Of a DNA stretch of 64,000 bases, positions 20,367 to 29,907 are shown in pieces. The DNA comes from CAVSRC01 sp963762605 (GTDB lineage: Bacteria > Pseudomonadota > Alphaproteobacteria > Rhizobiales > Kaistiaceae). The stretch is from assembly GCA_963762605.1 (NCBI GenBank), contig CAVXLJ010000019.1, positions 186,001-250,000 on the forward strand, in the 5' to 3' direction. Each line of letters opens with the position of its first letter. The first letter of the stretch is position 1. Made by a program: the position numbers and the translations under genes. The notes under the pieces are model-generated. The model did not search any database and was not told where the DNA came from. It was given only the letters and a program-made list of their open reading frames with translations.

Positions 20367-20750
20367 ATGTCTTTGCAGGTGGGAAGCGAGAGGAACGAGA
20401 ACCAAGCGGTGGTCGGGCGGTCGCAGGTGGCCCTGATGACCCACTTCATCGAAACGCTGGTCGAATCGGCGTTCGGGATCACCAGATCGGCGCTGCACGC
20501 GCCCGGCCGGGGCGCAGCACACGTCGCCTTTGCGCGCCAGGTCGCGATCTACCTGTCCTGCGTCCGGCTGGGACTGAGTTATTCGGCGGTCGGCCGTTTT
20601 TTCGGCCGCGACCGCACGACCGCCGCGCACGCCTGCCGCGTGATCGAAGAGTGCCGCGAGGACTCCACGCTCAATTCCCTTCTCGACTGCCTGGAACGGG
20701 CGATCGACCTCAGGCAGCAAACCGACGGCGAGTGGGGCGACTGTGCATGA
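20367..20750 (+). CDS. DnaA C-terminal-domain-like helix-turn-helix protein
   Basis: The 127-residue protein aligns with the DNA-binding domain IV of DnaA: FARQVAIYLSCVRLGLSYSAVGRFFGRDRTTAAHAC matches the family's basic loop and helix-turn-helix with its DxTT-type signature. It lacks the ATPase domains, so it is not the initiator itself. Such short relatives are common in Hyphomicrobiales beside DUF6456 genes. ATG 20367 has GGAG six bases upstream. The stop overlaps the next ATG (ATGA), so the two proteins are likely made together. Confidence 0.85.
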   Translation: MSLQVGSERNENQAVVGRSQVALMTHFIETLVESAFGITRSALHAPGRGAAHVAFARQVAIYLSCVRLGLSYSAVGRFFGRDRTTAAHACRVIEECREDSTLNSLLDCLERAIDLRQQTDGEWGDCA

Positions 20751-21571
20751 GCAACCAAGGCGATGACAAGGCATTGCGTCTGCTTGGTCGCCTGGCCAGA
20801 CGCGACGGGCGGCTGGTCCGTGAGGCAAAGGAGCGCTTTGCGATAGTCATGATCCAGGACGGAACGCCGGTGCGTGAAGAAACGGTTGATGCCGCGCTGG
20901 CAGCCACGCTGATCGGCCGCGGCCTGGTGGTCGCCACCGACGGCGGGCAATTCAGGATTTCAGCCGCCGGTGCGGCCGCCGTCCGCCGCCGTCGGTCGGG
21001 CGGGACCGACAGCTACGCCGCACAGCATCAGGATCGCGGAACGATCATGCTCGATGATCCGGCTTTTGGCCGGCGACGGGCCACGGTCAACCACGACGAA
21101 AGCCCGCTGGCCTGGCTGCGCCGCCGCAAGGATGCGCACGGCCGGCCGATGATCGACGCCAGCCAGTTCGCGGCAGGCGAGCGGCTGCGTGCGGATTATG
21201 AGCGGGCGCAACTGATGCCCCGCGTGACGGCGAACTGGACTGCGGCGGTTGCCGCAAAGCGCCGCTCGGGCGCGAACGGCATCGCCGATTTGACCGAATC
21301 GGCGCTCGCCGCGCGCCGGCGGGTCGAAGCCGCGCTCACCGCGCTTGAGCCGGAAATGGCGAACCTCGCGGTCGACTTCTGCTGCTTTCTGAAGGGACTG
21401 GAACAGATCGAAAGCGAGCGGCAATGGCCGGCGCGCTCGGCCAAGGTGGTTTTGCGGCTGACCCTTGCCGCGCTCGCTCGCCATTACGGATTGTCGACCC
21501 GGGCGCGCGGACCCGGCGCGGCGCCGTTGCGCCATTGGGGCGCCGAGGGGTATCGGCCCGAGCTTGAATGA
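20747..21571 (+). CDS. DUF6456 domain protein
   Basis: The 274-residue protein has an N-terminal winged-helix-like part (about 1-85) and a C-terminal DUF6456 domain, recognisable from SPLAWLRRRKDAHGRPMI, LRADYERAQLMPRVTANW and the FLKGLEQIESERQWPARSAK stretch. It is translationally coupled to the DnaA-C-like gene, which suggests a joint DNA-binding role. The exact function is not known to me. Confidence 0.88.
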   Translation: MSNQGDDKALRLLGRLARRDGRLVREAKERFAIVMIQDGTPVREETVDAALAATLIGRGLVVATDGGQFRISAAGAAAVRRRRSGGTDSYAAQHQDRGTIMLDDPAFGRRRATVNHDESPLAWLRRRKDAHGRPMIDASQFAAGERLRADYERAQLMPRVTANWTAAVAAKRRSGANGIADLTESALAARRRVEAALTALEPEMANLAVDFCCFLKGLEQIESERQWPARSAKVVLRLTLAALARHYGLSTRARGPGAAPLRHWGAEGYRPELE

Positions 21572-21578
21572 ACGCGGT

Positions 21579-22001
21579 TCAGGTCGCCGCAGTCAGCGTC
21601 TGTGCATCCGATTTGATGCGGTCGACCAGTGCTCTCAGCCCGTTGGACCGCTGCGCGGTAAGATGTTGCCTGAGCCCCAGCCGGTCAAACAGGGCCTCGG
21701 CATCCGTCGCGACGATCTCCGACGCCGACTTGCCGTCGAAAAGGGTGATGGCGATGGCAACCAGTCCGCGCACGATAAGGGCGTCGCTGTCGCCGGCGAA
21801 ATGCAGCACCGGGTGGCCGTCATCCTCGCCGCGGGTCGTGACCAGCCAGACCTGGCTGGCGCAGCCGCGCACCTTGTTGGCTTCGGTGCGCTGCGTCTCC
21901 GGCAACGGATCGAGCGCCTTGCCGAGCTCGATCACGTAGCGATAGCGGTCTTCCCAGTCGTCGAGAAACTCGAAGTCATCAATGATCTGGTCGATGGTCA
22001 T
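21579..22001 (-). CDS. sufE: SufE family cysteine desulfurase activator
   Basis: The 140-residue protein is standard length for SufE. Cys47 in GCASQVW is the sulfur acceptor that takes persulfide from SufS for Fe-S cluster assembly. It is convergent with the DUF6456 gene with only seven bases between them. No other suf gene is in the window. Confidence 0.95.
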   Translation of the reverse strand: MTIDQIIDDFEFLDDWEDRYRYVIELGKALDPLPETQRTEANKVRGCASQVWLVTTRGEDDGHPVLHFAGDSDALIVRGLVAIAITLFDGKSASEIVATDAEALFDRLGLRQHLTAQRSNGLRALVDRIKSDAQTLTAAT

Positions 22002-22166
22002 GGGTGAGCGATATAGACAGCGGCGCGCGCCAGGGCAAACGCCGGCCGGCGCCCACCCAAAGGAAACCGCGGGCGGTCAGGGCAGGTGAACCGCTCGCGG
22101 CGCGATCCCGGACGATCGCAAGTTGAGTGAGGCGTGTCGGCGCCGAGGGCGTCGTGGTGGAGCGGA

Positions 22167-22514
22167 TCAGGCCGATCCGCTTTTGGCCGGCTCTCCGCGC
22201 CATGCCGGCCGCATGTCTTCGGTCTTCAACGTGCCGTGGTCTCCCGCCGTCTGGGTGTGATTGAGATAGCCGGAAAGAAGCTCGGCGCCGTAGCGCACCT
22301 TGGACACGAATACCTGAACGGCGGTGCTGCCGGTGGCGCAGGTTTGCGGGTTGCGATCGCAGAATGTCGAGAAATCGGCGATCGCCGAGCGCGTTGCCAC
22401 CAGTGCCTGCATGGCGGACACGCGCGGCGCATCCGTGCCTGAATTTGGATCGCCGGGTATCAGCAGGACGACGATTCCCAGCCAGAACACCGTGCGAAAG
22501 AGAAACCTGATCAT
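22167..22514 (-). CDS. DUF5330 small exported or anchored protein
   Basis: The 115-residue protein starts with a hydrophobic helix (MIRFLFRTVFWLGIVVLLIPG) followed by a short soluble domain with two cysteines in FCDRNPQTC. It fits the DUF5330 family of rhizobia, which has no known function. It is probably anchored in the inner membrane facing the periplasm. It lies upstream of sufE in the same direction, 165 bases apart. Confidence 0.85.
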   Translation of the reverse strand: MIRFLFRTVFWLGIVVLLIPGDPNSGTDAPRVSAMQALVATRSAIADFSTFCDRNPQTCATGSTAVQVFVSKVRYGAELLSGYLNHTQTAGDHGTLKTEDMRPAWRGEPAKSGSA

Positions 22515-22727
22515 GCCATTCGATCCGCTTGTACGCTTGCGGGCGACTTATGGCTGCACGCTAGCGCCGGCGGCTGAAGGTGGCGTTCAATCGGTGAGGG
22601 CAAATCGCCTAAAAGTTTAGGGAATCCAACCTCGGTCCCGGCGCCCGGCGGCGGTCATGGTTTAGCGTTCATTAAGCCAGGCTTGCGAGACTGCTCGTCG
22701 ATACCAGCGTTCGAGAGGAAAGAAGAC

Positions 22728-23594
22728 GTGTCCGGCAAACCCGCCCGTCGTCGCGCGGCAGGAAACCGCCCCCAGGTCGAACCTGCCGTCGACAGCGTGA
22801 TCGCCCGCGTCGTCGACAGGGCATTCGACAATCCGGCGATGTCCGGCGGACTGATGGTCATGACCATCACCGCCATGGCGATCGTGTCGAACGCCTTGTT
22901 TCTGCAGGCCGGACACCACCCGGAGCCGCTGTTTGCCACCCGCCCGGCGGCGGTCGCGCGGGCGCCGGCCAAGCCTGCGCTGACTGTTCCCCTGCCGCAC
23001 ACGCGTGAACAGGCCGTAGCCGCAATTCCCGCGCCGCCGCCCAAAGTCGCCGTTCCGGTACAGGCCGCGCCCGCACCGGTGGACGCGACCAAGACGCTCG
23101 TCATCGCCGTGCAGCGCGAGCTCGCCCGCCTCGGCATCTATACCGGCGCGATAGACGGGCTCCTCGGACCGCGCACGAAGGCGGCGATTTCCACCTGGCA
23201 GACGGCCGCCGCCATACCGGTCACCGGCGAGCCTTCGCCCGAGCTCCTCGCGGTTCTGCGCAAACCGGTAGCATCTGCCCCGCCGGCCCCGCCGCCCGTG
23301 CCGGCGGTCGTCAAGGAGGCCGCCAGCACCGACCAGGTCGCCGCCGCGCTCGCCCGTGCTGAAGAACTGGACCGCGAGCAGACCGCGCTTGCCATGGGCC
23401 AGCAGTTACGCAAGGTCCAGGAGGCGCTCAACCAGATCGGCTACGGCCCGCTTGCCGTCGACGGCCGGGCGAGCCAGTCGACCAGCGACGCCATCCGCCG
23501 CTTCCAACTCGACAACGGTCTGCCGGTCTCCGGTGAACTGAACGGCGCCGTCATCACGCGCCTGGTCAGTATCGGCGCCATGAAGGCCGAATGA
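22728..23594 (+). CDS. membrane-anchored protein with two peptidoglycan-binding domains
   Basis: The 288-residue protein has one transmembrane segment (about 37-60), a Pro/Ala-rich linker, a first PG_binding_1 domain (about 120-180, with LARLGIYTGAIDGLLGPRTKAAI) and a second (about 225-285, with LNQIGYGPLAVDGRASQSTSDAI). It should bind peptidoglycan in the periplasm while anchored in the inner membrane. The start is GTG 22728 with AGGA nine bases upstream; longer in-frame starts lack such a site. Confidence 0.87.
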   Translation: MSGKPARRRAAGNRPQVEPAVDSVIARVVDRAFDNPAMSGGLMVMTITAMAIVSNALFLQAGHHPEPLFATRPAAVARAPAKPALTVPLPHTREQAVAAIPAPPPKVAVPVQAAPAPVDATKTLVIAVQRELARLGIYTGAIDGLLGPRTKAAISTWQTAAAIPVTGEPSPELLAVLRKPVASAPPAPPPVPAVVKEAASTDQVAAALARAEELDREQTALAMGQQLRKVQEALNQIGYGPLAVDGRASQSTSDAIRRFQLDNGLPVSGELNGAVITRLVSIGAMKAE

Positions 23595-23613
23595 CGGAAG
23601 GGCGCTAGAAACC

Positions 23614-23949
23614 ATGCGCGTCACCTCGTCCCTGTGGGTCGGGGCCTATGTTCGCCGCTGTTTTGCCGAGGGCGCCATGGCCGCAGTGGCGCGGCGTGGT
23701 GCCGAAGAAGCCGGTGCCATCTTTGTCATCGTCGACCGGCTGAGCGGCACCGCCGACCTCTATGCGCCGGCACCGCAGGCAACATTTTCCGAATCGCAGC
23801 CGAGCGAACGCCTCTTCCAGCTTGTGGCGGAAGAGCGGCCGCTGGAAGAGGTGGATGCGCGCATCGAACGCGAGGCGCGTTTCGATCCCGATCTCTGGGT
23901 CGTCGCGATCGAAGACCGCGACGGCCGCGCTTTTCTCGATACGGTGTAG
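23614..23949 (+). CDS. DUF1491 family protein
   Basis: This 111-residue protein fits DUF1491, with the opening VTSSLWVGAYVRRC, the core AGAIFVIVDR and the end DPDLWVVAIEDRDG. It is soluble with no known activity. It follows the peptidoglycan-binding gene by 19 bases and is likely cotranscribed with it. Confidence 0.88.
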   Translation: MRVTSSLWVGAYVRRCFAEGAMAAVARRGAEEAGAIFVIVDRLSGTADLYAPAPQATFSESQPSERLFQLVAEERPLEEVDARIEREARFDPDLWVVAIEDRDGRAFLDTV

Positions 23950-23958
23950 ACGCCGCGC

Positions 23959-25071
23959 TCAGGCGCGCTTTGCCCGGTCCTCGCGCTCGCTCCGCTCGAC
24001 GTGCACCGGCGTCCCCATCGTGCCACGCCGGCGATCGGCATTCTCGGCCAGATAGGGCTCGTGACCGGTCTTGCGTTCCGCCGTAACGATCCGCCATGCC
24101 TCGCACAGCGTTTCTGCCGTCGAATGGTCCATGCCGGCGTAAAGGTCGGTGAGCGGGTAGAATGCCAGAACGTCGCGGCCGACCGGACTGGCCATCAGAA
24201 AGACCTGTTGTGCCTGAAGCTCGTCGAGACGCAGCGCCTTGAGCAGGATGGCGAGGGGCTCTCCGCTGTGGTCTTGCACGCAGGCGGCCACCGCGTCGGG
24301 ATTGAGCTGGAGCCCGTCAGCTATGGCGGCGATCATTTCGGCGATGCGGCCGTTGCGCGCGAAGCCGACGATCTGCGCGGCACTGAGGATCGACTGGAAG
24401 GCTCGGTCGGCAGTCTGTGCGGTCGCCGCGGCCGGGCGCGGAATCGGCGGTCCCATGGCGATGTCGGCGATCACCCTGAGGCGGGTCACCCGGTCGAGGT
24501 CGAGGAATTGCCAGATGTCGAAGCGGCTGCGACGTCGTGGCGAGGCAGGTCCCTCGGGCCGCTGCGGCGCCATGGGCATTGCCGCAGCATCCTCCGCCGG
24601 CGTCGCACGCATGGCGGGACCGTTGTCGAGATAGCCGGTCACGTCCGCATCGCCGGTCAGCCGCAGTGCCCGCGTGACGTCGTCGCCGAGGTCGGACCGG
24701 CGGGCAATCAGGCGGTGATGCTCGATGTCGGTCGCGGCGATCACGCTGAGCAAGTCGAACGAGTCGAGTACCGGCGAACGGCGGATGACCGGCGCGGCCA
24801 CCTGGAACACGTCCCGTGCCAATGTCCGGATCACCGCGCGCGGCGCGTCCGCGCAGATCGCGAGGCGCTCGGCGACCGTGGCGCGCACTTCGACCGGTAC
24901 CTTCGGCAGGAAATGAATCGCCAGTTCCTCGTAGCGCCGGATCTCGTCTTCACTGTGGGTGAGGTCTTGCACGAACAGCTCGGTTGTGGCGCGCAGCAGC
25001 GCGGAATCACGTGTCTGTTGGTTCGCGCGCGCAATGTCGGCGAGATCGTCGGAGAGCTTTCGTGATTGCAT
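23959..25071 (-). CDS. DUF2336 helical-repeat protein
   Basis: The 370-residue protein fits DUF2336, with all-helical repeats (AIHFLPKVPVEVRATVAERLA, SPVLDSFDLLSVI) and a conserved C-terminal part (QVFLMASPVGRDVLAFYPLTDLY). Its role is unknown; some members have been linked to signal transduction in alphaproteobacteria. ATG 25071 is used; an upstream TTG at 25089 is less likely. It is convergent with the DUF1491 gene. Confidence 0.85.
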   Translation of the reverse strand: MQSRKLSDDLADIARANQQTRDSALLRATTELFVQDLTHSEDEIRRYEELAIHFLPKVPVEVRATVAERLAICADAPRAVIRTLARDVFQVAAPVIRRSPVLDSFDLLSVIAATDIEHHRLIARRSDLGDDVTRALRLTGDADVTGYLDNGPAMRATPAEDAAAMPMAPQRPEGPASPRRRSRFDIWQFLDLDRVTRLRVIADIAMGPPIPRPAAATAQTADRAFQSILSAAQIVGFARNGRIAEMIAAIADGLQLNPDAVAACVQDHSGEPLAILLKALRLDELQAQQVFLMASPVGRDVLAFYPLTDLYAGMDHSTAETLCEAWRIVTAERKTGHEPYLAENADRRRGTMGTPVHVERSEREDRAKRA

Positions 25072-25221
25072 GCTTGGCCCCGTCGGCAAGGGTTCTCGGG
25101 CGCCATTTTTAGGCCCAAGTCGTTAGCGGACTGTTAACCTTGATTGCCGCTAACTGAGGCCGAGCCGGTGGGATTCGCTCGACCAAGTGTCCGTCCGGCG
25201 CAAGGCCGATGGACGTTTCGC

Positions 25222-25422
25222 ATGGGTACGATCATTCACCTCAATCCGTTGCCGAAGGTCGCCGCGCCTATCGCCGCGGGCGCGCCGCTGCCTGAGTGCG
25301 AGATCGTCATATTTCCCGGCGTGAGGATCGAACGGGAAGAGTCGCGGTTTGCCGCCGAGGTTCACGATCCGCGGTCCGACGGCAGCGCGGACAACGGACA
25401 CCGTCCGCGCAAGTCTTCCTGA
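25222..25422 (+). CDS. small conserved rhizobial protein
   Basis: The 66-residue protein has the core ECEIVIFPGVRIEREE, which I recognise as recurrent in small rhizobial hypothetical proteins, with a basic C-terminal tail. ATG 25222 fits that pattern better than the longer frame beginning at 25144. It is convergent with the DUF1254-like gene with two bases between the stops. No function is assigned. Confidence 0.65.
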   Translation: MGTIIHLNPLPKVAAPIAAGAPLPECEIVIFPGVRIEREESRFAAEVHDPRSDGSADNGHRPRKSS

Positions 25423-25424
25423 GC

Positions 25425-25970
25425 CTACAGGGTTCCAGCGCAGTCCGCCGCCTTGAGCGATGCGGTGACGCTTGCCATCAGCGAATCGTCGGGGACGAAG
25501 GCCCTGAGCAGCACGAAGCCAACATCGATCGGCAGTTCCTGCACGATCGCGGTCTCGAGAGAGGCCGGCGGATTCTGGCGCAGTTGCGCCATCTGCACCG
25601 GCGTAAGGATGACGAGATCGAGGCGGGTACGGTCCGCCGAACGATCGTTCAGGCTGTAGATATTGCGGCCGCGGCGGTCGAACACCGCCACCGACCAGAA
25701 CTCGTCGGCGAACGAAGCCTGGATGCGCGCCGGCCCGCGTCCGAGGCTGAACCGGCAGACCGCCTGCACCATGCGCGGATCGAGCGAAGCCAGCGGCTCG
25801 GCGCCCGGCTCGGGCACTGGCAGGACGTGGAATTGCCCGTCGCGGCCGAAACGGTGCATCTCCGCCCAGGCGTCGTGGTCAGCGTAGTAGGGCACCATGA
25901 ACACGATGGCGATGTGAATGATGCCGCCGAGCAGCAGGCCGCCGATGATGAAGATGATCGTGCGCTTCAT
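25425..25970 (-). CDS. DUF1254-type membrane-anchored protein
   Basis: The 181-residue protein has an N-terminal helix (about 5-28) and a periplasmic domain that fits DUF1254, for example RFSLGRGPARIQASF and WSVAVFDRRGRNIYSLND. It forms a two-gene unit with the DUF1214 gene upstream; its ATG overlaps that gene's stop by four bases. In rhizobia the two halves are usually encoded side by side. Function is unknown. Confidence 0.8.
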   Translation of the reverse strand: MKRTIIFIIGGLLLGGIIHIAIVFMVPYYADHDAWAEMHRFGRDGQFHVLPVPEPGAEPLASLDPRMVQAVCRFSLGRGPARIQASFADEFWSVAVFDRRGRNIYSLNDRSADRTRLDLVILTPVQMAQLRQNPPASLETAIVQELPIDVGFVLLRAFVPDDSLMASVTASLKAADCAGTL

Positions 25971-26542
25971 CGGCAGCGGACCTTGCGGATTTCCGGCATG
26001 GTGAGATCGGCGATGCGGCTGCCGGTGGTGAGCGGCGTGTCGTATAGCCTGAGCACGAGACGGAAATGCGCGACCCGTGCGACAGGTAGCCAGTTGCCCG
26101 GCGCCACGTCGGGCGAAACCGTGATGTCGAAACTCCCGTCGGGCCGGCGCACGATCTCGCGCGAATGAAAACCGGAGCGCCGGGCGGCGTTGACCATCAG
26201 CCGGCCGTCGCTGTCATAGGCGGTCAGCGTCCACAGGCGGGCAGCCGGAGTCTGGCCGACGATATCGTAGGTGCATGTGCCCGACAGCGGCACGCCGGCC
26301 GAATCGTCTTCCGCCGTAAAGGCGATGCCTTCTCCGGCTCCGAGCGGCACCTCGCCGGTGCGCGCCAACGTCGCCAAGGAATAGGGGTCGGCATTGGCGC
26401 TGCCCGCCGTCGGCCACGCCGTCCACGCGCCCGCCGTGACGGCGCCGAAAATGAAGCCGTGTTCGATCGCGTACCATGCCGTCGATACGCCGATCGTCAC
26501 AGCGAGGACCAGCGCGATGGCGATGTCGATGAGAAGGCGCAC
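25967..26542 (-). CDS. DUF1214 domain protein
   Basis: The 191-residue protein has one N-terminal membrane helix and a DUF1214 domain with LWTLTAYDSDGRLMVN, FDITVSPDVAPGNWLPV and LRLYDTPL. The domain faces the periplasm. Coupled translation with the DUF1254-like gene suggests one complex. Confidence 0.85.
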   Translation of the reverse strand: MRLLIDIAIALVLAVTIGVSTAWYAIEHGFIFGAVTAGAWTAWPTAGSANADPYSLATLARTGEVPLGAGEGIAFTAEDDSAGVPLSGTCTYDIVGQTPAARLWTLTAYDSDGRLMVNAARRSGFHSREIVRRPDGSFDITVSPDVAPGNWLPVARVAHFRLVLRLYDTPLTTGSRIADLTMPEIRKVRCR

Positions 26543-26592
26543 CGGAAGCGACCTATTGACGACGGAGGATCATTGCATGCACGGCGCGCGCA

Positions 26593-28797
26593 CTATCGTG
26601 CCACCGGCGTTGCCGCAGTCGCAGCGGTCGCGCCGGCAGCCACTTCGGCGGCCGCCAGCGGCAAGGGCGGGATAAGCGCGGCCAACGGCTTGAGACGCGA
26701 CGCCTTGCGCAGCAATTGCTCGATGGCGAGCAGGCGTTCGGTAGTCGCCGCCGACAGCGTCGACGGCCCGGCGGCTTCCGCGGTGGTGCCGCTGTCGCCG
26801 GGATTTGCCGTCGCCACGGCGGTGCCCGCCGGCGGCTTTTCGAACGGATTGTCGATATCGGGAATCGGTTTGAGATCGATGCCGTTATGGGCAAACGTCA
26901 TGATCTCGCGCCACGTCTGCGCCGGCAGCGCGCCGCCGGTGAGGCGCCGGGTCGGCGTATAGTTGTCGTTGCCGAACCAGACCGCGGCGGCATAGTTGCC
27001 GGTGAAGCCGCAGAACCAGGCGTCGCGATAGTCCGACGTGGTGCCGGTCTTGCCGGCGGTGACGATGCCGTCGAGCTTGGCCCGCCGCCCGGTGCCCCAT
27101 TCCGGCACCTGTCTCAGCATGCCGTTCATCTCGGCGACGACCTTTTCTGGCAGCACGCGCTGCGGCGGTTTGGCGTCCTGCCGGCGGTCGTAGAGGACCT
27201 TGCCGCGGCTGCTGAGGATCTGGGTAAAGGCATAGGGCTTGGCGCGGTAGCCGCCATTGGCGAACACGGCATAGGCGCCGGCCATGTCGACCACCTTGAC
27301 CTCCGAAGCGCCGAGCGGCAGCGACCGCGTGATGCGCAATTCGCTGGTGATGCCCATCTTCTTGGCCGTCTCGACGATCTTCTCGCGGCCGAAGGCCTGG
27401 GCGAGCCGCACCGGAATGACATTGATCGATTTGACCAGTCCGGTGGTCAGCGTTACCGGCCCGGAAAAGCCGCCGCCGTAATTGTGCGGGCACCAGTTGC
27501 CAATGCAGATCGGCGCATCCTGAACAATGCTCTTCGGCGTGAAGCCGTTCATCATCGCCGTCGCGTAGACGAACGGCTTGAACGACGAGCCCGGCTGACG
27601 CAGCGCATCGGTGGCGCGATTGAACTGGCTTTCGCCATAGTCGCGCCCGCCGACCATGGCGCGTACCGCGCCGTCGGGGCTGACGACGACCGCAGCGGCC
27701 TGCTTCACGGCGTACGACTTGCCGTACTGGCGCAGCGTGTTCTGTACCGCCTCATCGGCGGCCTGCTGGATACCCATGTCGACCGTGGTGCGCACCACCA
27801 GCACGCGGTCCCCGAGATCGCCGACATCCTTCACCTCCTGGAAGGCCCAGTCGAGGAAGTAGTCGGGTGAATTGGTGTCGGTGGCGTGCTCGATCACGTC
27901 GGCGGGGTGGCGGCGGGCGCCGATGATCTGCCCCTCGGTCATGAAGCCCGCCTGCACCATGTTGGTCAGCACCTCGTTGGCGCGGGCGCGAGCGGCCGGC
28001 AGGTTGACGCTCGGCGCGAAGCGGCTCGGCGCCTTGAACAGGCCGGCCAGCATCGCCGCCTCGGCCAGGCTGATGTCCTTTACCGACTTGCCGAAATAAT
28101 ACTCGGACGCCGCCTCGACGCCGAAGGTGCCACCGCCCATGTAGGCATTGTCGAGATAGAGCTTGAGGATCTGGTTTTTGGTGTAGTGCGCTTCGAGCCA
28201 CAGGGCGAGGAAGGCTTCCTTGATCTTCCGTTCGATCGTGCGCTGGTTGGACAGGAACAGGTTCTTGGCAAGCTGCTGGGTCAGCGAGGAGCCGCCCTGG
28301 ACGACGGCGTTGGCACGCAGGTTCTCGATGAGCGCGCGCAGCGTGCCGGGAACGTCGATGCCGAAATGGTCGTAGAAGCGCCGGTCCTCGGTCGCCAGCA
28401 CCGCCTTGACCAGGTAGTCCGGCATTTCCTCCAGCGGCACCGCGTCGCTCTGGTTGATGCCGCGCTTGCCGATCTCGTTGCCGTAGCGGTCGAGGAAGGT
28501 GACGGCGAGGTCGCCCTTTGACTGCCAGTCGGTGGCGGTGGCGTGAAAGGCCGGAATCGCGAAGGCAAGCATCAGGACCGCACCGCCCGCACCCAGCGTC
28601 AGGCCTTCGCCGAGCAGCTCGACGATGACGCGGGCGACGCCGGTCACCCGGAACCGGTGCATGAAGCGCGAGACCGCCTCGACCTGGCCCGCGATCACCC
28701 GGCCGGCCCGGAACAGGCTCGAATCGACCCAGGCGTCGACTTCGATCAGCCGGAGGCCGCGGCGGCGCTTGCGGTTGCTCTGGAACGGGTCCCGCAC
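26593..28797 (-). CDS. class A penicillin-binding protein (PBP1A-type transglycosylase/transpeptidase)
   Basis: The 734-residue protein has one membrane helix (about 70-92), a GT51 glycosyltransferase domain (EDRRFYDHFGID, GGSSLTQQLAKNLF) and a transpeptidase domain with SSFK, KSINVIP (SxN) and KTGT. A Thr- and Ala-rich tail follows. It polymerises and crosslinks peptidoglycan in the periplasm. The start is GTG 28797 with AGG ten bases upstream. The L,D-transpeptidase 131 bases upstream points the same way. Confidence 0.93.
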   Translation of the reverse strand: MRDPFQSNRKRRRGLRLIEVDAWVDSSLFRAGRVIAGQVEAVSRFMHRFRVTGVARVIVELLGEGLTLGAGGAVLMLAFAIPAFHATATDWQSKGDLAVTFLDRYGNEIGKRGINQSDAVPLEEMPDYLVKAVLATEDRRFYDHFGIDVPGTLRALIENLRANAVVQGGSSLTQQLAKNLFLSNQRTIERKIKEAFLALWLEAHYTKNQILKLYLDNAYMGGGTFGVEAASEYYFGKSVKDISLAEAAMLAGLFKAPSRFAPSVNLPAARARANEVLTNMVQAGFMTEGQIIGARRHPADVIEHATDTNSPDYFLDWAFQEVKDVGDLGDRVLVVRTTVDMGIQQAADEAVQNTLRQYGKSYAVKQAAAVVVSPDGAVRAMVGGRDYGESQFNRATDALRQPGSSFKPFVYATAMMNGFTPKSIVQDAPICIGNWCPHNYGGGFSGPVTLTTGLVKSINVIPVRLAQAFGREKIVETAKKMGITSELRITRSLPLGASEVKVVDMAGAYAVFANGGYRAKPYAFTQILSSRGKVLYDRRQDAKPPQRVLPEKVVAEMNGMLRQVPEWGTGRRAKLDGIVTAGKTGTTSDYRDAWFCGFTGNYAAAVWFGNDNYTPTRRLTGGALPAQTWREIMTFAHNGIDLKPIPDIDNPFEKPPAGTAVATANPGDSGTTAEAAGPSTLSAATTERLLAIEQLLRKASRLKPLAALIPPLPLAAAEVAAGATAATAATPVAR

Positions 28798-28928
28798 CTT
28801 GTGAAATCCTGTGAGCGCAACAGCCTATACGGGTGGATGATGGCGGCGCTTGGGCAGGATAGGGGAGAGGCAGGCGTTGGGAAAGTGATTAACGCCGGCA
28901 TGCCCGGCCGGCAGCACCCGCCCCGGCC

Positions 28929-29456
28929 TCAGGGCTCTACATAGACCGGGGTGCCGACGCTGACCTGGGCAAACAACCGGGTGATGTCGCTGTTGTACAT
29001 GCGAATGCAGCCATAGGACACGAAGCCGCCGACCGAATTGGGGCGATTGGTGCCGTGGATGGCGTAATCCCCGCCGGTCAGCACCAGGGCGGCGACTCCC
29101 ATCGGATTGCCCGGCGTGCCACCCTTGATGAGGTTCGGGAGGCTGGGAATGTCGTGCTTGACCTCGGCCGGCGGCGCCCAATCCGGCTCCCACATCCGCC
29201 GCTCGATGCGCTTGAAGCCGGTCCAGCGCTTGCCCGCCTTGCCGACGCCGACCGGAAAGCGTTCGGCCCGCCCGCCGCCGATCACGAAATAGAGGCGGCG
29301 TTCGGACGTCTTGACCACGATGGTTCCAGGCGGATAGGCGGCATCGAAGGCGACGACCGCCATCGCCGCGTGGGCCGGCGCGGTGGGAACAAGCAGGGAA
29401 AGGGCGATGATTGCGGCCGGGACGATGCCGGCCAATCGGCTGAACGCGATACGCAT
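28929..29456 (-). CDS. secreted L,D-transpeptidase (YkuD)
   Basis: The 175-residue protein has a signal peptide ending near AHA (28-30) and a YkuD domain with His134 in IHGT and the catalytic Cys150 in SYGCIRM. It forms 3-3 crosslinks or attaches proteins to peptidoglycan. The gene is followed by the PBP gene in the same direction, which gives a compact cell-wall unit. Confidence 0.93.
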   Translation of the reverse strand: MRIAFSRLAGIVPAAIIALSLLVPTAPAHAAMAVVAFDAAYPPGTIVVKTSERRLYFVIGGGRAERFPVGVGKAGKRWTGFKRIERRMWEPDWAPPAEVKHDIPSLPNLIKGGTPGNPMGVAALVLTGGDYAIHGTNRPNSVGGFVSYGCIRMYNSDITRLFAQVSVGTPVYVEP

Positions 29457-29654
29457 GGTCCGGCAGGGTAGATTGGAGCGCCGCCAGCGTCACGTTAAAC
29501 AACGAAATATCGTAAAGGCTTGCTGATAGACATTAATGTATTGGCAAGGTGCTGCCGCGCGCGGCTCGTGGCCCCAAAACCACCTATGCTTGTAAAGCGG
29601 GGTTAATAATCGTATAATGGGCAGTTCGCCTTTGGCAAACAAGGGGAGGGTGGC

Positions 29655-29897
29655 ATGTCTATAGGGACAGCGAAAGCACGGAAGTATGTATTGCACTATT
29701 TCAGCGTGCACTTCCATCAGCCAATTGAGAATTTCAAAGACAGCACGAGGCTCCAGGAAGACCTATTGTTTTCGACCGAAGCTTTATTGCAGCTCGGAAT
29801 ATACATAAACGGCGCTCTGAAAATTCACATTTTTCCGGGAGAAATCGCCCAGTGTAAGACGATAGGAGACCTTATTACTTTGGTCGCGTCAAAGTAG
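29655..29897 (+). CDS. acyl-carrier-protein-like small protein
   Basis: The 80-residue protein is markedly richer in A and T than its surroundings. Its pattern (LQEDLLFSTEALLQLGIYI, then GEIAQCKTIGDLITLV) follows the acyl carrier fold. The Ser that would carry phosphopantetheine may be kept in FST, where most carriers have DSL. GGGAGG stands upstream of the ATG. It precedes a putative outer-membrane protein by ten bases and is probably cotranscribed with it. Whether it is a working carrier is unclear. Confidence 0.6.
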   Translation: MSIGTAKARKYVLHYFSVHFHQPIENFKDSTRLQEDLLFSTEALLQLGIYINGALKIHIFPGEIAQCKTIGDLITLVASK

Positions 29898-29907
29898 GGG
29901 GGGTGCG